From Camarhynchus parvulus (taxonomy: Eukaryota; Chordata; Aves; Passeriformes; Thraupidae), in assembly GCF_901933205.1 (NCBI RefSeq), contig NC_044574.1, forward strand, positions 420,001 through 484,000: a stretch of 64,000 bases of DNA, given 5' to 3'. The notes below the pieces were generated by a model. The model worked only from the letters and a program-made list of their open reading frames with translations. It had not been told where the DNA came from and ran no database searches. Below, one piece after another: positions 45,845-55,700 of the stretch (the first letter of the stretch is position 1; the number at the start of each line of letters is the position of its first letter). The position numbers and the translations under genes are program-made.

Positions 45845-46170
45845 GCACAGAATCCTGGAATGGGTTGGGTGGGAGGGACCCTAAATCCCACCCAGTGCCA
45901 CCCTGCCATGGCAGGGACACCTCCCACTGCCCCAGGTGCTCCCAATGTCCAGCCTGGTCTGGGCACTGCCAGGGATCCAGGGGCAGCCCCAGCAAATCTG
46001 GGAATTCCAGCCCAGCCAGGAATTCCTTGCCAAGATGCCAGCCCAATCTCCCCTTTCCCAGTGGGAGCCATTCCCTGGCTCCTGTCCCTGCAGGCCTTGT
46101 CCCCAGTCCCTCTCCAGCTCTCCTGCAGCCCCTGCAGGCCCTGCCAGGGGCTCTGAGCTCTGCCTGGAGC
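45845..46170 (-). mobile_element. CR1 3' end
   Basis: CACAGAATCCTGGAATGGGT, ATGGCAGGGACACCTCCCAC and CCCAGTGGGAGCCATTCCCT give a long reverse CR1. Confidence 0.92.
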
Positions 46171-46279
46171 CTTCCCTTCTCCAGGGGAGCATTCCCAGCC
46201 CCTCACATATTCCACTGATGAAAGGAAAAGTCCGCAGGGAGAAGCTGAAGCTCACCAGGAGCCCTCAGCAGGTTCCGGC

Positions 46280-46300
46280 CCAGCTGATGGCTTTAATGGG
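46280..46300 (-). promoter_or_regulatory. Possible minus-strand poly(A) signal
   Basis: On the minus strand CCCATTAAAGCCATCAGC includes ATTAAA. It is the first plausible signal I noticed downstream of the ADAM stop codon, but it is 3.4 kb away, so linkage to that gene is doubtful. Confidence 0.15.
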
Positions 46301-46369
46301 TTTGTAAATGACGGGGCAGGGGAGGAAGATGAAGGAGAAAAGCCGGGCTGGAGGACGCGGTCCCGGCAA

Positions 46370-46520
46370 CCGGAGGAAGCCGAGCAGAGGGTCCGTGGCC
46401 ATCCCCGGCCATCCGCTGCCATCTGCTGCCATCTGCTGCCATCTAGTGCCACCGGGCACCCAAACCCTCCCGGACCCAAACCCGAGCCCTGCCGGGGCCT
46501 CGGACGCGTCCCACAGTGGG
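46370..46520. other. CpG-rich patch
   Basis: CpG dinucleotides are clustered here (GGCCATCCCCGGCCATCCGC, GCCGGGGCCTCGGACGCGTC) beside a triplicated CCATCTGCTG word. It may be a small CpG island, but no first exon could be defined. Confidence 0.35.
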
Positions 46521-46544
46521 TGTGGCGGGATGGACACACCCAGC

Positions 46545-46825
46545 TGCACACCTGGGCACACCTGGGCACACCTGGGCACAGCTGGGAACACCTGGGCACA
46601 CCTGGGCACAGCTGGGCACACCTGGGCACAGCTGGGAACACCTGGGCACACCTGGGCACAGCTGGGCACACCTGGGCACAACTGGGAACACCTGGGCACA
46701 CCTGGGCACAGCTGGGCACACCTGGGCACAGCTGGGCACACCTGGGCACAGCTGGGAACACCTGGGCACAGCTGGGAACAGCTGGGCACAGCTGGGAACA
46801 CCTGGGCACAGCTGGGCCGGCAGGG
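46545..46825. repeat. 10-bp minisatellite (CACCTGGGCA)
   Basis: About 28 copies of CACCTGGGCA or CAGCTGGGAA/CA. Confidence 0.97.
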
Positions 46826-46867
46826 AGCATCGAGCTGCAGCCCTGAACAGATTCCACAGCCCTGCCT

Positions 46868-47092
46868 GGGATGGGATAATGGGATGGGATAATGGGATAG
46901 GGTGGGATGGGGTGGGATGGGGTGGGATGGGGTGGGATGGGATGGGATAATGGGATGGGGTGGGATGGGATGCCATGGGATGCCATGGGATGGGATAATG
47001 GGATGGGATGGGATGCCATGGGATGGGATAATGGGATGGGGTGGGATAATGGGATGGGATAATGGGATGGGGTGGGATGGGATGGGCCCTGG
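46868..47092. repeat. GGGATGGGATAAT-type G-rich repeat
   Basis: Tandem GGGATG, GGGATAAT and GGGGTG words, 5-8 bases each. The plus strand is G-triplet-rich. Confidence 0.95.
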
Positions 47093-47171
47093 GGGGCAGC
47101 AGCCCTGAGGCACAAGGGGGCTCTGCCAACCCCTCCCCAGCCTGAAGAGCTCAGCCTGAGGCCCCAGACCC

Positions 47172-47782
47172 TGTGTGACAGTGTGACCCAGTGTGACCCA
47201 GTGTGACCCAGTGTGACAGAGTGTGACCCTGTGTGACAGTGTGACAGAGTGTGACCCCGTGTGACCCAGTGTGACAGAGTGTGACCCTGTGTGACAGTGT
47301 GACAGAGTGTGACCGAGTGTGACCCCATGTGACAGTGTGACCCCGTGTGACCCAGTGTGACAGAGTGTGACCCCATGTGACAGTGTGACCCAGTGTGACC
47401 CAGTGTGACCCTGTGTGACAGTGTGACAGAGTGTGACCCAGTGTGACCCCATGTGACAGTGTGACCCCGTGTGACCCTGTGTGACAGTGTGACCCAGTGT
47501 GACCCCGTGTGACCCAGTGTGACAGAGTGTGACCCCATGTGACAGTGTGACCCAGTGTGACCCTGTGTGACAGTGTGACAGAGTGTGACCCAGTGTGACC
47601 CCATGTGACAGTGTGACCCCGTGTGACCCAGTGTGACAGAGTGTGACCCCATGTGACAGTGTGACCCTGTGTGACAGTGTGACAGTGTGACCCAGTGTGA
47701 CCCCATGTGACAGTGTGACCCTGTGTGACAGTGTGACAGTGTGACCCAGTGTGACCCCATGTGACAGTGTGACCCAGTCCTG
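47172..47782. repeat. 10-bp minisatellite (CAGTGTGACC)
   Basis: About 65 copies of (C)(A/C)(G/T)GTGTGAC with CCC, CAG or AGA spacers. Higher-order blocks of 60-100 bases recur. Confidence 0.97.
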
Positions 47783-48049
47783 CCCTGCTGGGGCAGCGTG
47801 GAGGGGCACTGAGCAGGGCCAGAGGAAGGGCCCGTGGTGGCAGGAAGGTGCCACTGGTGGGCCAGAGTCCAAGCCCAGGGCCACTGATCTCGAGATCAGC
47901 CCCAACCAACCCCCCTCCCTTCCAATCTCAATGACACTGGTTTTCTGATTTTGTTACCAGACTAAGAGGAGATGTTGGATCCTTGATTCCAGCCACATAT
48001 CCATGAACCATGAAACATATGGAGGTACCAGGGATCACAGAACCCTGTG

Positions 48050-48260
48050 AACACAGGATCACTGAGGCTGGAAAATCCCTCCAAGGTCACTGAGTCTGAG
48101 CTGTGCTTGATCCCCACCTTGTCCCCAGCCCAGAGCTCTGAGTGCCATGTCCAGGCCTTTCTTGGGCACCTCCAGAGATGGGGGCTCCAAAGCTCCCTGG
48201 GCAGCCCCTGCCAATGCCTGACCAGCCTTTCCATGGAGAAATTCCTCCTGAGGATGCTTC
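48050..48260 (-). mobile_element. CR1 fragment, older subfamily
   Basis: ATCACTGAGGCTGGAAAATC, GGGCAGCCCCTGCCAATGCC and CCTTTCCATGGAGAAATTCC match a reverse CR1 of the type with TGGAAAAGACCT near its end. Confidence 0.8.
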
Positions 48261-49375
48261 AGGGAACACCCAGGTGTGAATCCAACAACTTCAGAACACA
48301 GCCTGAGGTAAGGACAGCTTGGGTTGAGGCAGCCTCCCCCACAAGCTGGGGACAATGGGGACCCTGGGGACAATGGAAGCCCAGAGCAGCTGCCTGAGGG
48401 CTCTCCCTGAACCTACATCATCCCAAAAGGACACATTTTCCCCAGGTCACAGACGGGATCTGAGAGGTCACACCCAGCTGGATCCCAGGTTTACGGGACC
48501 CTGGGATCTGCTGGCCATGGTGCCTGAAGGCTCAGGGGACAGGGAGCAAGAAAAGAGCCAGAGGAGCCAGGGGACTTTTCCAAGTCTTTGTTGTCATCTC
48601 AGACCCTGATCGAGCCGCAGGTCAAGTCACAGGAAAGTGGCACCAACTGTGCAGGTCAACAGCACCTTGGACGGAGGGGTGGGAGCCCCCAGGAACCCCT
48701 TTGTCACACCTCACAACAGCCCTGTGAGGTAGAAAACACCCCCAGAGGGGCACTGAGGCACAGAGAGATGCAGAGGCTTGGCCAGGGCAGGGACAAGCCG
48801 CTGGCACGGGCAGGAGTTTCCTGCTCTGGTTCCCGCCTGTGGCTCCTTCCCTCGGAGCGTGAGCAGCTCCCGGAGCCTGTGCTGGGCCTGGCAGGAACAG
48901 GCAGCGTTGTGGGGGCTCCCGAGCCCCTCAGGAGCCCCCTGGAAGCAGCTGCCACCGGCACTTGGGGTGTTCAGGCGTTCCCAGACAGTTTCTCCTTCCA
49001 GGTGAGCCCGGGATCGTCACCTGGACCTGCCTTTCCTTGTGCAGTGGGACACGAGGTCAGGGGAGCCTGAGAACTTGGATCCTTCATGGAAATGTCCCAG
49101 CACTGCGTGGCCCAGCCCCAGCTGGGCACCAGGATTCTGTCATGGCAAACGTGCCCCGAGAGGTGCCCGGCGTGGAGCTGCAGGCTGGGGGCTCCAGGCC
49201 TGGAGGAGGAGGAGGAGGAGGAGGAGGTAGCTGCAAGGACATCATGCTGTCACCAGCATCTTCCATTGGTGGGGAAGGTCACTGCCCCAGCCACCCCCTC
49301 CCAGCCTGTGTGCAATGTCCAGAGAAGTACAGCTGGGAGGGAGATTGGCCAGGAAGCAGCGCCAAGAGCCATGGT
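48261..49375. other. Single-copy-like DNA 3' of the ADAM gene
   Basis: Few repeats apart from a GGAGGA run at 49201-49228. It lies just downstream of the ADAM stop codon on the minus strand and may include its 3' UTR, but no clear AATAAA was seen. Confidence 0.4.
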
Positions 49376-49522
49376 GGGATCTCCATCATAGACACCCCAC
49401 CTCAACTAGCCCCCAGCCGTGGTGGGATCTCCATCATGGACACCCCACCCCAACCAGCCCTGGTCCAGCCGTGGTGGGATCTCCATCATGGACACCCCAC
49501 CCCAACCAGCCCCGGTCCAGCC
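49372..49522. repeat. About 50-bp repeat, three copies
   Basis: GTGGTGGGATCTCCATCAT then GGACACCCCACCCCAACCAGC, with a copy-specific GGTCCAGCC spacer. It lies in the presumed 3' flank of the ADAM gene. Confidence 0.93.
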
Positions 49523-49709
49523 ATGTACCAATGTCCCCTCTCACCCCACACTACAGTTTGTTGTGCTGAATGCAAATTCTGTCTTACAAAAATAGTCCTC
49601 TGGTATCAAAAGGGTTACTAAAACAAGAGCCCTGTGGCCACAGCAGTGCAAATCAGGAGAGCCAGCTCAGGAAGGGGGGTCAGGGATTGTCCCAGGTGTC
49701 CTGGGACTG

Positions 49710-49761
49710 TCACTTCTTTGAGGAGAAGGAGGTGGACTGGACTTTGATGGCTGGGACTGGC
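49710..49761 (-). CDS. ADAM33: ADAM33 terminal coding exon (L)
   Basis: The acceptor is strong: a long pyrimidine run TCTCCTTTCTCTTTCCTC, then TTGCTCCAG. The incoming phase (two bases carried from the microexon) selects the frame [17 protein letters not shown] followed by TGA at 49712-49710. A different frame, rich in SPPPSPQ, would read farther, but it needs another phase. The end of the 3' UTR was not found. Confidence 0.6.
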
Positions 49762-52700
49762 CTGGAGCAAGAGGAAAGAGAAAGGAGACAACAGGTTTGA
49801 GTGCAGGCACCAGACTCCCCCCAGCCCCAGCACCCCCTCCCCAGCTCAGGAATTCTCCAGGGACACAAGCCTGGCTGTCAGGAGTGGGTCCCCTGCCCCA
49901 CACCCAGAGCAGTCAGCAGTGCAGGAGAGCTGGGAGCACCAGTGGCACTGTCAAGGACGTGGGCTTTACCCCCAACTCTAAACAAACCCCACATCCTCCT
50001 TCCCTGGGACACAGGTGCCCCGTTGGAGTACCCACAGGGACCATGGCCCATCCAGGAGCCCCTGGGAAGGTGGGTTGGTCCCCATTTCCCAGCCCAGCAC
50101 AGGGGTCTGTAAATGTCCTCACTCACCTTTGAGGTGGCATCGGTCTGCAGGGGGAAAGATGAGAGAGCATCAGTGTCCATCCCTGCACCCCCTGATCCCC
50201 AGTGTCCATCCCTGCATTCCCTGATCCCCGGTGTTTATCCCTGCACTCCCTCACTCCTGCACTCCCTCATTCCTAGTGTCCATCCCTGCACCCCCTGATC
50301 CCCGGTGTCCATGCCTGCACTCTCCGATCCCCAGTGTCCATCCCTGCACTCCCTGATCCCTGCACTCCCTGATCCCTGGTGTCCATCCCTGCACTCCCTG
50401 ATCCCCGCACTCCCTGATCCCCAGTGTCCATCCCTGCACTCCCTGATCCCTGCACTCCCTGATCCCCAGTGTCCATCCCTGCACTCCCTGATCCCCAGTG
50501 TCCATCCCTGCACTCCCTGATCTCCAGTGTCCATCCCTGCACTCCCTCATCCCTGCACTCCCTGATCCCCAGTGTCCATCCCTGCACTCCCTGATCCCCA
50601 GTGTCCATCCCTGCACTCCCTCATCCCTGCACTCCCTGATCCCCAGTGTCCATCCCTGCACTCCCTGATCCCCAGTGTCCATCCCTGCACTCCCTGATCC
50701 CCGGTGTCCATCCCTGCACTCCCTGATCTCCAGTGTCCATCCCTGCACTCCCTGATCCCCAGTGTCCATCCCTGCACTCCCTGATCCCCGGTGTCCATCC
50801 CTGCACTCCCTGATCCCTGGTGTCCATCCCTGCACTCCCTGATCCCTGCACTCCCTGATCCCTGGTGTCCATCCCTGCACTCCCTGATCTCCAGTGTCCA
50901 TCCCTGCACTCCCTGATCCCCGGTGTCCATCCCTGCACTCCCTCCTCCCCGGTGTCCATCCCTGCACTCCCTGATCCCTGCACTCCCTCCTCCCTGCACT
51001 CCCCGATCCCCAGCAGTCCCAGAGCTCCCCCCAGGTCTGGGCACTCCTAGGGGTGGCACTCCCTCCCTCCCTGGCACCTCCCAGCCCCCCTGGTCACCCC
51101 TTGGCCGCCCCACGGAGCAGTGCAGCCCTTTGGGGTGTCCCTCCCTCAGGCCCCCCATGCCCACAGCCCGGCTCGGGGGGCGCCCCAGCTCCCCCCACTC
51201 ACTTTGGCGGCCTCGTGGCGGGGCTGGAGGCTCTGGTGCCCGGCAGCCTGGGGCTGCTGGGGGGGACCATGACCAGCAGGGTCTGTCCGGGGCCAGGGGG
51301 CAGCGCCTTGGCCAGGAGGGGGCTGCCGGGCAGCGGCCGGCGCGGGGCTCCGTGCTTGGGGGGCACCTGGCATGGCAGAGGGCACAGACAGAGCCCTCAG
51401 GGGGCAGCCGGGGAGCCCCACAGACCTCCCTGCAGAGCCCCACAGACCTCCCTCCCCCTGCAGAGCCCCACAGACCTCCCTGCACAGCTTGGGGGGCACC
51501 TGGCATGGCAGAGGGCACAGACAGAGCCCTCAGGGCACAGCCAGGGAGCTCCACAGACCTCCCTCCCCCTGCAGAGCCCCACAGACCTCCCTCCCTGCAG
51601 AGCTGAGATCCTTCAAAGCACAGAGCACCACCCAAAAAACCCTAAAGCGCCCTCAGGTGTGATGGGCCTCCTGCAATGTCAGCCCAGGCGCAGCCTCAGG
51701 GGGCTGGGACAGATCCTGAACAGAGCCCAGCCCAACCCAGACAGGGCCAGGAGTTCACCCGGGTCTGGGGGGGACTGAGCTCACCTGTGGGGTCACCAAA
51801 CAGAGTTCACGTGGGCCTGGGGGGACTGAGCTCACCTGTGGGGTCACCTGTGGGGTCCCCCAGCACAGCTCACCTGTGTCTCCCTGAGCAGGGCTCACCT
51901 GTGGGGTCACCTGTGTCCCTAGCAGAGCTCACCTGCGGGCTCCTGACGGGGCTGCAGGGCAGAGGTTTCCTGGGCGGCGGCAGCCTGGCCTGGGCGGCGC
52001 CGCGGGCCTTGGCGGGGCCCGGGGGGGATCTGCAGGCCGGGGGCGGGGGCCGGGCGGGGCGGGGGTCCCTGGGCCGGGGGGCGATGCACAGCGGGGCCGG
52101 GCGCAGCGGGTGCACCACGTTGATGGGCTGGGAGCCGGGCTGGGCAGCGCCGGGCCGGGGCACGAACGCGCTCCGAGGGCCCTGCGAGAGGGAGAGGAGG
52201 AGAAAGGGAGAGAAGCACAGCTGGGGGAGCGTCCTTGGGGTGCCTGCTCCCGGGGCTCAGCAGCAGCTGTGCCCCCGTGTCGGAACTCAGCGCATCCCTC
52301 CGGGTGTCCAGAGCTGCTGGGACCCCGCCGGGGGGCTCGGAGACCCTGGCACAGCCCAGAGCACCTGGGGGTTTGATTGTGACCCCTGGAGCAAGTGACC
52401 AGCTTTGTATGAGGGCCTGAAAGTCACACAGGTTTGAATGGTGTAATAACAAAATGATCACAGGGTGAAAATGCAGATTTTAGGATTTTTGGTATGGGGG
52501 TTTTGGGGACAAGATGGAGGAACTTGGGCGTGTCCAGCCTTTCTTCTTCTTCTTCTTGTTCTCTGTTTTCTGCTGTGATGTTGGCACTTTGGGATTGGTT
52601 TAGAGTAGAAGTGCACTGTCTAACACAGGTGATAGGTATTGGGAATTCAGTGTAAATATGTTATATGTAGTTTGTAGTATAAAAGGACAACCCCGCCTCG

Positions 52701-55700
52701 GGGGCGGTCACAGTGCCTGTGGCTGCCCTGCTGAGCACATCTCGGCTGGACAGAAAGGAAATTTTATAGATAAGAATTAATAAACAACCTCAAGAGCGAA
52801 AGGTGAAGAGTCCAGACTCGTTCTTCAGCTGCTCAGGCCAAAGCAGAGACACCCTGCACATCTCGGGGCAGCAATTATCAACAGCAACCCAAGAGCCCCG
52901 AGGCCTGGGCTCCAGGGAGCTGCAGGAGGAGCTCCAGCACTGGGACCAGCCCATGGCAGAGCACGTTCAGTACTGAACCTGGCAGCACTGATGGATGGCT
53001 GTGATGGGCTTGGAGATGGACATTGGAGGGCATTTCCAGCCTTCCTGAGCCTGTGATTCTGGGTTTGCTCCTCACCAACCCCACGGGGAACACACAGGCA
53101 TGAGAAAGATGGAGACCCAGAGCGGGGTCAGCTCTGCTGAATCCAGGTTTCCAGCACATGCGAGACATCCAAAAAACCTGAATTCTTCCTAAATTCAGCC
53201 CTGGTGCCCAAAAAGCACCAATGCAGGTTCAAAGTTAAAAATTCACTGAAGTGTGGTACAGGATAAATAGAAGAACTTCTGGAACATGAGGGAATAACCA
53301 AATGATGGAATAACCAAACCTGCAGGAGCCAAGAGCAGTGACCCGAGAAGGAAGAACAGGACACCACAAATCAAACCACAAAGCCAAAGACCAACTTTGT
53401 GTGAATTTTGGGCTCATTAACATCAGAAAATACCCCCCTGCCCCCAACACAGGCTGTGATCATCCCTCACTCCCATCTATCCCTTTTCCATATGGGAAAT
53501 TTCCCAGTGGAGGCTTCTGCTGATCACCAGGGAACTTTGAGCTCAACAAACTCAGTTTTAGGAGAGATGGGCTCAGCGCAGACATGGGGCAGGACCAGCA
53601 CAGGGCACCAGGGCTTGCCCAGTTCCTGGGAGCAGATGTGATATCCACAGGCTTCACATCCCAGCAGGGAATCAAACCTGGCAGCTGAGTTATCCCTGAC
53701 CTTACTGATTTATCATTCACTTTAGGGAGCTATCCCTGACCCCAGTGAGTTATCCCTGACCCAAGTGAGTTATCCCTGACCTTACTGATTTATCATTCAC
53801 TTTAGGGAGCTATCCCTGACCCCAGTGAGTTATCCCTGACCCCAGTGAGTTATCCCTGACCCCAGTGAGTTATCCCTGCCTTTAGCGAGTTATCCCAGGC
53901 CCAAGTGAGTTATCACTGACCTTAGAGGGGTGGCTGGAGGCTGAAATGTTCCTCAGGGTGAAAGCAGCCTTGGCATTGGCACTGCTCGATTTCCGACCCA
54001 CAGGCTTGTTCCTGCTGGGAATGGGGAAATGGCAAAATGACGTAACCAGGGGAGCACCACCTGCCCCAAAACACTGCCCATCTGCTCCTGGCTCAATTAA
54101 CACCTCATTAACAGCCAGCCCTCACTGCTGGGGAACCGGGATGGCCAGTCTGTAATGGGCACAGGGATGGTCAGTGTGTGACAGGGATGGTCAGTGTGTG
54201 TGACAGGAATGGTCAGTGTGTGACAGGGATGGTCAGCCTGTGATGGGCACCCTGCAAGCAATGAGAATTCTCCTCGATTCCAGGCCACCTCCTCCCCTCC
54301 CTGGGGCTGTCCTGCCCAGAGGACCATCCGTGTCCTGGGCTCAGGGAATTGCTGAGAGCCCTGGGCTTCCCATCACAGTCTGTCCAGCCCCAGAGCAGGT
54401 CTCACACTGGAGCAGGGGCTCCGGGTCCCAGCACAGTCTGTCCAGCCCCAGAGCAGTCTCACACTGCAGCAGGAATTGCTGAGAGCGCTGGGTTTCCCAG
54501 GGGGGCTGTGCACCCCCAGCTCCCCCAGCCCCTGGCAGGCAGGGTGACACCAGCCCGGGCTGCCCTGGCTGCAGGGAGGGAAGGGGTGTTTGCCCACCCA
54601 CCTGCAGGCGCCGTGGGCCCGCAGCCTGCTCTCCTGCATCCACCTGGCCAGCAGGGAGTTCTCCTGGCGGTACCAGTAGCAGATGCTGAGCGTCAGGGCG
54701 GGCAGCAGGAACAGCGAGATGACCACCAGGGCGATCAGGATGGACTCGTGGGCTGCCAGGGGAGCACAGGGGCCAGTCAGGGGCTGGGACAGCCAGCAGC
54801 CCCGGCCCTGCTCGGGGTGACCCCATTGCCCATTGCTGGGACATCCCTGCTGGTGCCACCCCGGGAAGGGAACTGCCCTGGGTGGCCTCTGGTGGCAGTG
54901 GGTGCCACCAACAGCCAGAGCTGGGCACACACTTGGGGCTGCCTGCATGTCACAGACATCTTTTATGAAAAATCCTTTCCTTGGGATTTTTCCTCCTGAG
55001 AAGCTGAGAGGCCTCAGGAACAAAATGTAAACAATGGTTATCTGCTGCTGTGGAATGCAACAGGTGCATCTGTGATTGGCCCATGTTGGATGTTTGTCAT
55101 CAATGGCCAATCACAGTCAGCTGGCTCAGGCTCTCTCTCTGAGCCACAAACCTTTGTTATCATTCGTTGCTATTCAATCCTTAGCTTAGCCTTCTGATGA
55201 AATCCTTTTCTTCTATTTTTTAGTATAGTTTTAATATAATATATATAATATATTACATTATATATGTAATATATATAATGTAATATATGATATTACATTA
55301 TATATATTATAATATATAATATTATAATATATATAATGTAATATCATACGGTGTGATTGACAGGGACAGTGTGACTGACCCTGGCTCAGGGCACGGGGAC
55401 AATTGTGACTCACGTGACTCACCGTGGCTCTGCATGGGACAGTGTGACTGACCCTGGCTGTGCATGGGACAGTGTGACTGACCCTGGCTCAGGGCACGGG
55501 GACAGTGTGACTGACCCTGGCTGTGCACAGGGACAGTGTGACTGACCCTGGCTCAGGGCACAGGGACAGTGTGACTGACCCTGGCTGTGCACAGGGACAG
55601 TGTGACTGACCCTGGCTCAGGGCACAGGGACAGTGTGACTGACCCTGGCTGTGCACAGGGACAGTGTGACTGACCCTGGCTCAGGGCACAGGGACAGTGT

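Noticed and set aside
46252..47905. 500-546-codon minus-strand frames
   Set aside because: Read through two 10-bp arrays; nothing conserved outside the repeats. The end segment near 46290 is not recognisable as a protein.
1..49700. Exons of the gene expected beside ADAM33 in mammals (GFRA4)
   Set aside because: I looked for GDNF-receptor cysteine patterns on both strands in the listed translations and saw none.
49667..49903. Alternative last-exon frame rich in SPPPSPQRS
   Set aside because: Attractive as a proline-rich tail but incompatible with the phase delivered by the microexon; kept only as an alternative if the microexon is skipped wrongly or mis-called.
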